Shown here: piece after piece, positions 15,498-23,271 of the stretch
Layout: each line of letters opens with the position of its first letter
How positions within the stretch are numbered: position 1 is the stretch's first letter
NCBI GenBank assembly: GCA_036388855.1
Contig: DASVRA010000006.1
Span: 41,822-105,821 of the forward strand
Direction: 5' to 3'
DNA: 64,000 bases
From: DASVRA01 sp036388855
GTDB lineage: Bacteria > Pseudomonadota > Alphaproteobacteria > Caulobacterales > Caulobacteraceae
Notes under the pieces: generated by a model
Seen by the model: only the letters and a program-made list of their open reading frames with translations
What the model was told of the DNA's origin: nothing
Databases searched by the model: none
Program-made: the position numbers and the translations under genes

Positions 15498-15893
15498 TTA
15501 CCGGGGAGGTCGGGCCGCGTCGCGCGGGGGCGCGTCGCCGGCTGGAGGAGGCGCGGCGAGGCTTATCAGCGCGCTTTTCACATCGTCAAGTAAACGCGCC
15601 CACGGGCGGGTGGGCGTGCCGTTACGGGCGATGAAGACATAGTCGCAGCCGGGCCGGCCGAACTGGGGCAGCAGCATGCGGGCGGCCTCGCGCAGGCGGC
15701 GCTTGGCGCAGTTGCGCACCACCGCGCCGCCGATCCTGCGTGTGGCGGTAAAGCCGGCGCGGATGCTACCACGGCCTTCGTGGCGCAGCGCCTGGACCAC
15801 CACGGCCCCGCGCGAGATGGACGCACCTTTGGCGGCGGCCAAAAACTCCGGCCGCTTCTTCAGGCGTTCGATCTTGGGGGCGGGCGCGTCCAG
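15498..15893 (-). CDS. rnpA: Ribonuclease P protein component, with no canonical start codon
   Basis: The frame contains the family features: IERLKKRPEFLAAAK at the N-terminus and the RNR-like signature VRNCAKRRLREAARMLLPQF, then DYVFIARNGT. The protein assists the RNase P RNA in 5' processing of tRNA. No ATG, GTG or TTG occurs in frame between rpmH and the conserved N-terminus. The annotated start is a CTG (15893) 14 bases after the rpmH stop, giving 131 residues. A TTG at 15842 would remove the conserved KKRPEF segment. Ten bases separate the stop from yidC. Identity is sure; the start is not. Confidence 0.85.
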   Translation of the reverse strand: MDAPAPKIERLKKRPEFLAAAKGASISRGAVVVQALRHEGRGSIRAGFTATRRIGGAVVRNCAKRRLREAARMLLPQFGRPGCDYVFIARNGTPTRPWARLLDDVKSALISLAAPPPAGDAPPRDAARPPR

Positions 15894-15907
15894 CGGCCCG
15901 GGCGGCC

Positions 15908-16042
15908 TTAGGCCGACAGGCGCTTGCGGCCGGCGGCGCGGCGGCGGGCCAGGATCTTGCGCCCGTTCTTGGTCGACATCCGCAGGCGGAACCCGTGGCG
16001 GCGCTTTCGCACCAGCCGGCTCGGTTGAAAGGTCCGCTTCAC
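15908..16042 (-). CDS. rpmH: 50S ribosomal protein L34
   Basis: 44 residues starting at GTG 16042: (M)KRTFQPSRLVRKRRHGFR, then MSTKNGRKILARRRAAGRKRL and SA, followed by TAA. This is full-length L34 with every conserved position intact. It begins with GTG and is short, so automatic gene finders easily miss it. TGGAG lies 9 bases upstream. First gene of the leftward rpmH-rnpA-yidC-yihA operon; the next gene starts 14 bases later. Confidence 0.96.
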   Translation of the reverse strand: MKRTFQPSRLVRKRRHGFRLRMSTKNGRKILARRRAAGRKRLSA

Positions 16043-16098
16043 GGCCGAAAACTCCAGGCGTCAGCAAAGGCGCGGACGCGCCGCGCGGGAAGCCGGCG

Positions 16099-16127
16099 TG
16101 GTTACGGGAACGGCCCTCCGCTGTCAA
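16099..16127 (-). promoter_or_regulatory. Promoter of the rpmH operon
   Basis: Read leftward, TTGACA (16127-16122) and TAACCA (16104-16099) are spaced by 17 bases, a near-consensus sigma-70-type promoter about 60 bases before the rpmH start. Confidence 0.65.
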
Positions 16128-16211
16128 TCGCTGAGCATTGAACCGCCGCCTCCGCCGAACGCACATACAGTCGTCACGCCAAGGGGTGCTGGCCTGGAAG
16201 AGGAGAGCGCG

Positions 16212-17573
16212 GTGGGCGAACTCAGCGGTCTGGACGCGGGATACCTGTCGCTGGACGGCAGCGACCAGGAGAAAATCGAGGCGCGGCAGGGCGAGATCGT
16301 CGCCCATACCGGCATGAACGGGAAGCTGCTGGAGAACCTCGACAATTTGTCGGGACTGGAGGTGCTGTGGCTGAACAGCATCTTCGGCTTCAGCAATTAC
16401 ACCACCTCGAAGGTGCGGCCGTTCGTGGAGGCGGGCGGCTCGCTGTTCTTGAGCGCGCCGGGCGACGGCTTCGCCGTGCAGCCGAGCAACCATGCGCACG
16501 GGCCGGAGGAAATCAACCTGGTGGACGGCTCCGGCCCGCTGGCGAGCGGGCCTGCCGGGACATTGGACGACGGCGATCTCGACAATGCCGCGAGCCACAC
16601 CGGCGGGCTGACCTCTCACCGGGCCTTCTACCGGCTGGAGTTCGTGCAGGACCTGGAGGTCGCCTACCTCTTGACCGAGGACGACCCGGCCGCGGGTGTC
16701 GCGGCGCTGGCGACGGTGGGGCGAGGCTACAGCCTGGAGACAACCATCCCCCTGGGACTGTTCTTCGAATCGGGCGAGGTGGACGCGGCCTACGACGCCG
16801 CGCTGGACGCCTTCTCCGCCAATGCATTGGCGTATGCGGCGAGCCTGCGGACCCTGACCGAGACGGACCTGACCGACGGCGCCGATGTCTACACCGCCGG
16901 CGGCGCGGGCGAGGACGTGCTCGCGGGCGGCGGCGGCGATCGGGTCACGGGCGGCGGCGGGGCCGACATCGTCCATGCCGGCGCCGGTGCGGATCGGGTG
17001 GCGGCCGGGGCGGGCGCGGACATCGCCTGGGGCGGAGCGGGCAACGACCGCCTGGACGGCGGCCTGGGTGACGACCAGTTGTGGGGCGGGGCAGGCGCGG
17101 ACCTGGTGCGGGGCCAAGGCGCTCAGGACTTCCTCGTGGGGGGCAGCGGCGGCGACACCGTCCTGGGCGGCGGGGGCGCCGACACCCTGCTGGGCGCGGA
17201 CGGCGACGACCAGCTCCGGGGCGGCGGCGGGAACGACGTGCTGGCGGGTGGGACCGGGCGCGACACCCTCCTGGGCGGTGCGGGCGCGGATCGCTTCATG
17301 TTCATGAACGAGTATCCGTGGTGGAACAGCAGCCACCGCGAGCGGATCGGCGACTTCAGCCGGGGCGAGGATGTGATCGATCTAAGCGCCGGAGGCGGCT
17401 TCGCCTTCGTGGACCAATTCCACGGCGGGTCGGCGGAAATCGTGCTCGCGGATTTCGACGGCGGCAGCCGGGTTCTGATCGACAGCGACGGCGACGGCGA
17501 AGCGGACTGGACGATCGTGGTGGTCACCGCCGATGGCGCAGGGCTCGACCAGGGCGACTTCATCGTCGCCTGA
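16212..17573 (+). CDS. RTX (hemolysin-type calcium-binding) protein with amidotransferase-like N-terminal domain
   Basis: 453 residues. Residues about 1-210 form a globular domain with LENLDNLSGLEVLWLNSIFGF and VRPFVEAGGSLFLSAPG; this alternation resembles the type-1 glutamine amidotransferase-like fold, but no catalytic Cys is obvious. Residues about 235-370 contain some fifteen GGxGxDxhx nonapeptides (GGAGNDRLD, GGLGDDQLW, GGGGADTLL) that bind calcium in a beta-roll. The C-terminal 80 residues (RIGDFSRGEDVIDLS...) are the usual RTX cap and type I secretion signal. GTG 16212 is chosen because AGGAGAG lies just upstream; the frame extends 38 residues further without SD support. No type I exporter is nearby. 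Confidence 0.8.
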   Translation: MGELSGLDAGYLSLDGSDQEKIEARQGEIVAHTGMNGKLLENLDNLSGLEVLWLNSIFGFSNYTTSKVRPFVEAGGSLFLSAPGDGFAVQPSNHAHGPEEINLVDGSGPLASGPAGTLDDGDLDNAASHTGGLTSHRAFYRLEFVQDLEVAYLLTEDDPAAGVAALATVGRGYSLETTIPLGLFFESGEVDAAYDAALDAFSANALAYAASLRTLTETDLTDGADVYTAGGAGEDVLAGGGGDRVTGGGGADIVHAGAGADRVAAGAGADIAWGGAGNDRLDGGLGDDQLWGGAGADLVRGQGAQDFLVGGSGGDTVLGGGGADTLLGADGDDQLRGGGGNDVLAGGTGRDTLLGGAGADRFMFMNEYPWWNSSHRERIGDFSRGEDVIDLSAGGGFAFVDQFHGGSAEIVLADFDGGSRVLIDSDGDGEADWTIVVVTADGAGLDQGDFIVA

Positions 17574-17587
17574 GGCGCGGGGGCGGC

Positions 17588-18259
17588 TCACGGGCGTGAC
17601 GCATTCCGGCTGGTCCAGCGGTCGGCCAGCAGCGCCGCCAGCACGGCCAGGAAGGAGAGGGCGACGAGGCCGGCGGAGAGGATGTGCGCCTCGCGCCAGC
17701 GCAGCCCCTCGACCAACTGGAAGATCTCGATCGACAACACCTTGGTGCGGCCGGGGATGGCGCCGCCGATCATCAGCACGATGCCGAATTCGCCCAGCGT
17801 ATGGGCGAAGGTGAGGACGGCGGCGGTGAGCAGGCCCGGGCGGGCGAGCGGCAGGGCCACGCGCGCGAAGGCCCGCCAGGGGGTGGCGCCGAGCGTCAGG
17901 GCCGCTTCAAGGGTTTCGCGGCCGACGGCGGCGAAGGCGTTGCGGATGGGCTGGACCGCGAAGGGGAGGGAGTAGACCACCGAGCCGATCACCAGGCCGG
18001 TGAAGGTGAAGGACAGGGAACGGACGCCGAAGGGCTGGAGGGGGACAAGGAGCGGGCTGGAGGGGCCGAGCGCGATCAGCAGGTAGAAGCCGATCACCGT
18101 GGGGGGCAGGACGACGGGCAAGGCCGTCAGCGCCAGGACCGGCTCGCGCCAGGGGGAGCGGGTGCGGGCCAGCCACCAGGCGAGCGGCGTGGCGATGAGC
18201 AGCAGGAGGACGGTGGTGACCGCGGCCAGCTTCAGGGTCAGCCAGATCGCCTCGCCCAT
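17588..18259 (-). CDS. modB: Molybdate ABC transporter permease ModB
   Basis: 223 residues with five membrane helices. The EAA-type loop that contacts the ATPase is EAALTLGATPWRAFARVALPLARPGLL, and FAHTLGEFGIVLMIGG follows, typical of ModB. It forms the inner-membrane channel for molybdate. The start is ATG 18259, 4 bases after the modA stop. Downstream lies a convergent RTX gene, so the expected ATPase gene modC is absent from this operon. The permease is not a ModB-ModC fusion, because the frame ends right after the last helix. Confidence 0.9.
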   Translation of the reverse strand: MGEAIWLTLKLAAVTTVLLLLIATPLAWWLARTRSPWREPVLALTALPVVLPPTVIGFYLLIALGPSSPLLVPLQPFGVRSLSFTFTGLVIGSVVYSLPFAVQPIRNAFAAVGRETLEAALTLGATPWRAFARVALPLARPGLLTAAVLTFAHTLGEFGIVLMIGGAIPGRTKVLSIEIFQLVEGLRWREAHILSAGLVALSFLAVLAALLADRWTSRNASRP

Positions 18260-18263
18260 GCGG

Positions 18264-19001
18264 TCAGGGCGACTCGTAGCCGTAGCGGCGGATGACGGCG
18301 CGCGCCTGCGGGCCGCGGAGAAAGGCGAGGAAGGCCCGGGCGGCCGGGCTGCCGGCGCCCGGTTTCAGCAGCACGGCCTGCTGGAGGATGGGGGCATGGT
18401 CGGCGGCGGGGACGAGCCAGCGGGCGGCGGGGGGTTCGGCGATCACCTGGGAGAGGGCGACGAAGCCGGCCTCGGCGGCGCCGGTCCGCACGAACTGGTA
18501 GGCCTGGGCGACGGAGGCGCCGCGCACCAAGCGGGGCTCGAGACGCTGCCACAGGCCGAGGCGGCGCAGGGCCTGCTCGGCTGCCGCCCCGTAAGGCGCG
18601 ACGGCGGGGTCGGCGATGGCGACCTTGCCGCGCATGGCGAGGAGCGCGCGGGGGCCGCCCTTCGCCAGCGCCGGATCGCGGCTGTAGAGGACCAGGCGGC
18701 CGACGGCGTAGGTGAAGCGCGTGCCGTTCACGGCCAGGCCCTCGCGTTCCGCCTCGGCGGGGCGTTCGGCGTCGGCCGAGAGCAGGACCTGGAAGGGGGC
18801 TCCGTTGCGGATTTGGGCGTGGAACTGGCCCGAGGCGCCGAAGCTCAGCAACGCCCTGTGGCTGGTGGCGCGCTCGAAGCCGGCGGCGATTTCGCGGGCA
18901 GGCTCGGCGAAGTTGGCGGCCACGGCGACGCTGACTTCGCCCGCCGACGCGGGGGCGGCGGCGAGCCAGAAGAGCGCGGCTAGGCGGGCGGTGAGCCTCA
19001 T
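18264..19001 (-). CDS. modA: Molybdate ABC transporter substrate-binding protein ModA
   Basis: 245 residues. A signal peptide (LTARLAALFWLAAAPASAG) precedes the ModA core: EVSVAVAANFAEPAREIAAGFERATSHR and LLSFGASGQFHAQIRNGAPFQVLLSAD, with the FGASG loop that binds the oxyanion. VIADPAVAPYG and GAAEAGFVALSQV follow. It delivers molybdate or tungstate to ModB in the periplasm. ATG 19001 overlaps the OsmC stop by ATGA, so the three genes are co-translated. Confidence 0.92.
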   Translation of the reverse strand: MRLTARLAALFWLAAAPASAGEVSVAVAANFAEPAREIAAGFERATSHRALLSFGASGQFHAQIRNGAPFQVLLSADAERPAEAEREGLAVNGTRFTYAVGRLVLYSRDPALAKGGPRALLAMRGKVAIADPAVAPYGAAAEQALRRLGLWQRLEPRLVRGASVAQAYQFVRTGAAEAGFVALSQVIAEPPAARWLVPAADHAPILQQAVLLKPGAGSPAARAFLAFLRGPQARAVIRRYGYESP

Positions 19002-19474
19002 GGGGCGATCTCGACCGCCGGCTCGTGTTCCACGGGGAAGTTGACGGAGCGGGCGATGAAGCACTTGGCGTTGGCGTCGTGGTGGAGGCGGCGCGCGAGT
19101 TCCAGGTCGGAGCCTGGCGCGAGGGTGACGCGGGGGCGCAGGAGGACGCGGGTGAACTGGCCCCCGGCCTGGCCTTCGTCGCGCATCCAGCCCTGGGCGC
19201 TGTCGGCATAGGCGGTGACGCGGACGCCTCGGCCGGCGCAGAGCCCCAGGTACCAGAGCATGTGGCAGGAGGAGAGCGAGGCGACCAGCAGATCCTCGGG
19301 GTTCCAGCGGGCGGGGTCGCCGCGGAAGGCGGGGTCGGAGGAGCCGGGGATGGGCGGCTTGCCGGGCGCGCTCAGGCGGTGGTCGCGGGCGTAGGCGGCG
19401 TAGGAGGACGTGCCCTCGGCGCCCGCGCCGGTCCATTTGAGGTCGACGGCGTAGGCGTGTTCGTGGGCGGGCAT
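18998..19474 (-). CDS. OsmC family protein
   Basis: 158 residues. The OsmC/Ohr fold is shown by WTGAGAEGTSSYAAYARDH at the start, the motif NPEDLLVASLSSCHMLWYLGLC (catalytic Cys of the peroxidase in SSCH) and HHDANAKCFIARSVNFPVE with the second Cys. Such enzymes reduce organic hydroperoxides using two cysteines. ATG 19474 is used; a longer frame begins at 19516 but adds an Arg-rich stretch. It is the first of osmC-modA-modB, an unusual association. The gene upstream ends 3 bases before this start. Confidence 0.88.
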   Translation of the reverse strand: MPAHEHAYAVDLKWTGAGAEGTSSYAAYARDHRLSAPGKPPIPGSSDPAFRGDPARWNPEDLLVASLSSCHMLWYLGLCAGRGVRVTAYADSAQGWMRDEGQAGGQFTRVLLRPRVTLAPGSDLELARRLHHDANAKCFIARSVNFPVEHEPAVEIAP

Positions 19475-19476
19475 GG

Positions 19477-19863
19477 TCAGTCGCCGGCGGTGGTGTCGGG
19501 GCAGGCGGACTGGCACTGCGCCCAGGCGGCGCCGCAGGCCGACATGTCGCGGGCGGGGAGGCAGAGGTAGTAGGCGTTGGCGCAGCCGGTGCGGCAGGCG
19601 CCGCCGCCGGTTGGGCGCAGCTCCTGGTAGCCGCGGGTGCGGGGGGCAGGGTCGGGCAGGGGGGAGAAGCGGGGGCGGGCGGTCAACTCGGCGACAGGCG
19701 GGGCGGCGGCGACGGGCTTGGCGGGGGGCTTGCGCGGCGGCGGCTTGACGAAGGTGACGCCGCCGTCATCGGCGCGGGGGGCCCCCGGCTGCAGCACCTG
19801 GGCGTTGGCCGCGGCCGGCAGGAGCAGGAGGCTCAGGGCGACGGCGGTCAGAAGCGGGCGCAT
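19477..19863 (-). CDS. Small secreted Cys-rich protein, unknown
   Basis: 128 residues. It has a strong signal peptide (MRPLLTAVALSLLLLPAAANAQ), then a Pro/Lys/Ala-rich linker (FVKPPPRKPPAKPVAAAPP) and a C-terminal segment with six cysteines in CRTGCANAYYLCLPARDMSACGAAWAQCQSAC, which probably forms disulphides in the periplasm. ATG 19863 is used. I do not recognise the family. It ends 2 bases before the OsmC start and is likely in the same transcript. Confidence 0.65.
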   Translation of the reverse strand: MRPLLTAVALSLLLLPAAANAQVLQPGAPRADDGGVTFVKPPPRKPPAKPVAAAPPVAELTARPRFSPLPDPAPRTRGYQELRPTGGGACRTGCANAYYLCLPARDMSACGAAWAQCQSACPDTTAGD

Positions 19864-19922
19864 GCGGGAAGTGTAGCGGATTCCCGGCGGGTGGGGGAGG
19901 CGGAGGGGCGGCGCGAGAGTGA

Positions 19923-20110
19923 GTGCACTTCGTGCACTTCGGAAGGCGGGAGCGAAAAGGAGTCCGGTGAGTCCGGTTGCGGGCGCTCGAAGGGGGTGCA
20001 CTTCGTGCACTTTCGCGAGGAGGGAAGCGAAAAGTGTCCGGTGAGTCCGTTGGGCGGACGGGGCGGGGTGCACTTCGTACACTTTCGTTCTTCCCCCTCA
20101 CTAGAGGAAG
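19923..20110. repeat. Three tandem 72-73 bp units with GTGCAC and GTCCGG motifs
   Basis: Units begin at 19923, 19996 and 20068. Each opens with GTGCACTTCGTGCAC (a dyad; GTACAC in unit 3). In units 1 and 2 this is followed by a G/A-rich spacer ending AAGCGAAAAG or AGCGAAAAG, then GTCCGGTGAGTCCG. Unit 3 decays after its first 20 bases. They lie in the 463-base gene-free gap 19864-20326, which otherwise holds only a CTCCCCC/GGGGGAG hairpin. The spacing has no variable spacers of CRISPR type. The second half of the unit recurs at 47971-47989. Confidence 0.85.
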
Positions 20111-20200
20111 GCTCGGAGTGCCGGCAGAGCATTGAGGGGTGGTGCTCGAGGAGGGGCTTCCGCCTCTCGCGCTTGCCCGGCACCGCCAGCGCGAACACCC

Positions 20201-20237
20201 TCTCTCCCGGCCTCTCCCCCATCGAGGGGGAGAAGAG
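20201..20237. repeat. CTCCCCC/GGGGGAG palindromic repeat
   Basis: CTCCCCC (20214-20220) and GGGGGAG (20226-20232) form a 7-bp stem with a 5-base loop, flanked by CTCTCCC and AAGAGG. It is of the same type as the element at 7778 and the hairpin at 27968. There is no T run, so a repeat is more likely than a terminator. Confidence 0.5.
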
Positions 20238-20326
20238 GTGCAGTCGGTTGTCCTCAGTCTCATCGCCTCGGCCTCCGGACGAGGAGTGTAAGGGTGCGCG
20301 GGAGGGGGTGGATGAGATTTCCGGCG

Positions 20327-21145
20327 TCAGCCGGAGGGGGCGTGGTCGGGGCCCAGGCGGTCGATCAGGGCCATGGCGCCGGCGGGGGCGCGGACTTTGC
20401 CTTCGTGGATGATGAAGCAGAAGACGTCGCGGGGGGTGCGTTCGGGCGTGGCTGACGGGTCCACGCGGTCGAGGTCGGGGGGTTGGCCGCCTTCGGCCCA
20501 AGCCTGGAGGCGGGCGGCCCAGGCGTCGAGCTGGTCGGGGGGATAGGCGGTTTCGACGGTGTCGGAGCCGGTCTGGAGGCGGGCGTAGACGAAGTCGCCG
20601 GTGAGGTCGGGGATGGCGGGGTAGGAGGCGTGGTCGGCGTAGACGATGGGGGTCTTGTAGCGGCGGCAGAGGGAGACGAAGGCGGGGTCGCGGAAGCTGT
20701 CGTGGCGCACCTCCACCGCGTGGCGCAGGGGGACGCCGTCTACTACGGGCGGCAGGAGCTCGAGGAAGGCGCCGAAGTCGTCGGGGTCGAAGCGCTTGGT
20801 GGGGGCGAACTGCCAGAAGATCGGGCCGAGCTTGGGGCCGAGTTCGGTGATGCCTTGGGAGACGAAGCGGGAGACGGACTCGCCGGCGCCGGCGAGCTCC
20901 TTGCGGTTGGTGGCGAAGCGGGAACCCTTCAGGGTGAAGACGAAGCGGTCGGGCGCCTGGGCGGCCCAACTTCGGAACACCTCGGGCTTTTGCAGGCGGT
21001 AATAGGTGGCGTTGACCTCGATGGCGGTGAGCTTGCGGCTGCAGTATTCCAGCTCGCGCTTTTGCGGCAGGCCGTCGGGGTAGAACACGCCGCGCCACGG
21101 CTCGAAGATCCAGCCGCCGATCCCGACCCTGATCCTGCCCGCCAT
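20327..21145 (-). CDS. DUF72 domain protein
   Basis: 272 residues starting MAGRIRVGIGGWIFEPWRGVFYP, the DUF72 (YecE) opening. AIEVNATYYRLQKPEVFRSWA and FVFTLKGSRFATNRKEL follow, then GPIFWQFAPTKRFDP, HAVEVRHDSF and YADHASYPAIPDLTGDFVYARLQ, all conserved segments of the family. The fold is a TIM barrel; the function is not established. ATG 21145 is preferred to an in-frame start at 21280, which only adds low-complexity sequence. Divergent from the VanY-like gene. Confidence 0.9.
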   Translation of the reverse strand: MAGRIRVGIGGWIFEPWRGVFYPDGLPQKRELEYCSRKLTAIEVNATYYRLQKPEVFRSWAAQAPDRFVFTLKGSRFATNRKELAGAGESVSRFVSQGITELGPKLGPIFWQFAPTKRFDPDDFGAFLELLPPVVDGVPLRHAVEVRHDSFRDPAFVSLCRRYKTPIVYADHASYPAIPDLTGDFVYARLQTGSDTVETAYPPDQLDAWAARLQAWAEGGQPPDLDRVDPSATPERTPRDVFCFIIHEGKVRAPAGAMALIDRLGPDHAPSG

Positions 21146-21212
21146 GCGCGCGCTCCTTCCGTCCGCTTGCTCGCACGTGGAACCTCGCGGTGGAAGCTCC
21201 GCTTGAAGGTGG

Positions 21213-22139
21213 ATGAAGCTTGGCCGGGGGTTCGCCGTGCTGCTGGCGCTGGCGCTGCTGGGGGTGGCGGTGTTGCTCACCTATTGCCAGCACCGCCGGC
21301 CGCCGCCGTCGCCGGCGACCACGCCGGTCGCGGCGCGGCCGACCGAGCCGGACTGCGGCCGGCCCCAAGCGATGAGCCGGTCGGCGGCGGACAATGCGGC
21401 CAGCCTGTCGGGCCTGGCTTTCTCGCCCTTCCGGGCGCCGGAGGCGGGGTGGGAGACCTACGCGCCGCAGGTCGCGCGAGAAATCGGCAGCGGCTGTCCG
21501 CCCACGACGCTCGGCTTCGCACGTGACCTGGCGGCCTGGCAGTCACGCCGGGGGCTGGTTCCGGACGGGCGGATGACGGCGGAGACCTTCGAGGCGTTCA
21601 GGCTGGCCTGGCACCGGCGCCGGCCCTTGCGCGGCAAGCTGCCCGTGCAGGCCTGTCCCCCTCCGCCGCCGCCCGAGCAACTGGTGGAGGCGGACCCGTC
21701 GGAGGGGCTGCACGGGAAGGTGGTGAAGCTGCGGCCCGCTGTGCTGGAGGCTTGGCGGAAGATGCGCCAGGCCGCGCGGCGGGAGGATCCGGCGATCGCC
21801 AAGGACCCGCTGGCGCTGGTGCTGGTCTCCGGCTACCGCGACCCGGCGTCTGATGCACTGCGGTGCGCGGTGGAGGGAAACTGCGACAACCGCAGGCGCG
21901 CGCTGTGCTCGGCGCACCGGACGGGGCTGGTGTTCGACCTTTATGTGGGCGCGGCGCCGGGGTCGGACCCGACATCGACCGATCCAAGGAACCGGCTGTA
22001 TCAGTCGCGCACGCCGGCCTACCGCTGGCTGGTGAAGAACGCGCGGCGGTTCGGATTCGAGAACTACGTCTACGAACCGTGGCACTGGGAGTGGAGCGGG
22101 CCGTCAGAGTTCGGAACGCCCGCGCCCGCCGCGCCTTAA
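21213..22139 (+). CDS. VanY-type D-alanyl-D-alanine carboxypeptidase
   Basis: 308 residues, anchored by an N-terminal membrane helix (GFAVLLALALLGVAVLLTYC). Residues 85-130 (REIGSGCPPTTLGFARDLAAWQSRRGLVPDGRMTAETFEAF) resemble a peptidoglycan-binding domain. The C-terminal M15 metallopeptidase domain has VLVSGYRDP, the zinc motif SAHRTGLVFDLYVG (His and Asp ligands) and EPWHWEW with catalytic Glu and the third ligand. It trims peptidoglycan stem peptides in the periplasm. The L,D-transpeptidase downstream supports a cell-wall role. Confidence 0.88.
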   Translation: MKLGRGFAVLLALALLGVAVLLTYCQHRRPPPSPATTPVAARPTEPDCGRPQAMSRSAADNAASLSGLAFSPFRAPEAGWETYAPQVAREIGSGCPPTTLGFARDLAAWQSRRGLVPDGRMTAETFEAFRLAWHRRRPLRGKLPVQACPPPPPPEQLVEADPSEGLHGKVVKLRPAVLEAWRKMRQAARREDPAIAKDPLALVLVSGYRDPASDALRCAVEGNCDNRRRALCSAHRTGLVFDLYVGAAPGSDPTSTDPRNRLYQSRTPAYRWLVKNARRFGFENYVYEPWHWEWSGPSEFGTPAPAAP

Positions 22140-22191
22140 GTGACGCGACGAGGTTCCGTCTCAAGGAGCCCGAGGAGATGGAGCAGCCTAA

Positions 22192-23262
22192 ATGATCGTT
22201 CGTAATGCGCTTCTGCTTGCCTGCGCCTCCGGCGCGCTGGCGGCTTGCGACGTACCGCCGGCGGGGTCCGGGAAGAAGACGGAAGCGACGCCCGCCTCAG
22301 CGCCGGCCCAGGGGCAGGGGCTGAACGCGCAAAATGTCGACAAGGCCAGCTTCTCGCAGGAGGCGGCGGGGTCGGCGGAGCGCTCGCCAGCGGTGCTGCG
22401 GGCGCAGGTGCTGCTCGACCGGGCGCGGTTTTCGCCGGGCGTGATCGACGGGACCATGGGCGAGAACGTGCGGCAGGCGGTGGCGGCCTATGAGAAGGCC
22501 AACGGCCTGCCGGTGGACGGGCAGCTGGACCAGGCGGTGTTCGACCGGCTGACGCAGGGGGACGCGGCGCCGGTGCTGGCGACCTATGAGATCACGGCCG
22601 AGGACGTGAAGGGGCCGTTCGTGAAGTTCGATCCGGAGGACATGCAGGCGCAGTCGCAACTGCCGGCGCTGGGTTACCAGTCGCCGGAGGAGGCGCTGGG
22701 GGAGAAGTTCCACATGACGCCGGAGTTGATCAAGGCGCTCAACCCGGACGCAGACCTGACGCGGGCGGGGACGAAGATCACGGTGGCGGCGGTGCGCAAG
22801 CAGGAGCTGCCCGCCGAGGTGGCGAAGATCGAGGTGGACAAGACCGAGCGGGCGGTGAAGGCCTATGACGCGTCGGGCAAGCTGATCGCCTTCTATCCGG
22901 CGACCATCGGCAGCGGCGAGCATCCGGCGCCGGACGGGGTGCTGAAGGTGACGGCGGTGGCGCCCGAGCCGGACTACACCTACGACCCCGAGCGGCTGAC
23001 CTACGAGGCCAAGGGGGTGAAGGGGAAGGTCAACCTCAAGGCCGGGCCGAACAATCCGGTGGGGACGGTGTGGATCGCGCTGAAGCCGGGGGTGGGTCTG
23101 GGCCTGCACGGCACGCCCGACCCGGAGAAGATCGGCAAGACCGCCTCGCACGGCTGCGTGCGCATGACCAACTGGGACGCCGAGCAGCTGGCCAGCGGGG
23201 TCAAGGCTGGGGTGCAGGTGGCCTTCACCGGGGCGGACAACGGCGGCAAGGCCACCGCCTAG
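22192..23262 (+). CDS. L,D-transpeptidase lipoprotein with peptidoglycan-binding domain
   Basis: 356 residues. The signal ends in a lipobox (ASGALAAC), so it should be a lipoprotein. Residues about 65-118 are a peptidoglycan-binding domain (AQVLLDRARFSPGVIDGTMGENVRQAVAAYEKANGLPVDG). The YkuD catalytic domain (about 215-345) contains YPATIGSGEHPAPDGVLKV, LGLHGTPDPEKIGKTASHGCVRMTNWDA with the HGT and SHGCVR catalytic motifs and nucleophile Cys. It forms 3-3 cross-links or attaches proteins to peptidoglycan. The start is ATG 22192, 52 bases after the carboxypeptidase. Confidence 0.93.
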   Translation: MIVRNALLLACASGALAACDVPPAGSGKKTEATPASAPAQGQGLNAQNVDKASFSQEAAGSAERSPAVLRAQVLLDRARFSPGVIDGTMGENVRQAVAAYEKANGLPVDGQLDQAVFDRLTQGDAAPVLATYEITAEDVKGPFVKFDPEDMQAQSQLPALGYQSPEEALGEKFHMTPELIKALNPDADLTRAGTKITVAAVRKQELPAEVAKIEVDKTERAVKAYDASGKLIAFYPATIGSGEHPAPDGVLKVTAVAPEPDYTYDPERLTYEAKGVKGKVNLKAGPNNPVGTVWIALKPGVGLGLHGTPDPEKIGKTASHGCVRMTNWDAEQLASGVKAGVQVAFTGADNGGKATA

Positions 23263-23271
23263 GCAATGGTC

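Noticed and set aside
13463..15634. A 723-codon rightward frame opposite yidC and yihA
   Set aside because: Its residues are dominated by Gly, His, Gln and Val with no domain; yidC and yihA on the other strand are certain.
15498..17336. A 612-codon leftward frame covering rnpA and more
   Set aside because: Only the last 130 or so codons match RnpA; the rest is antisense to the RTX gene and also crosses rpmH in another frame.
19923..20110. CRISPR array
   Set aside because: The repeated unit is 72-73 bases with similar sequence throughout, only three copies, no variable spacers of uniform length and no cas genes.
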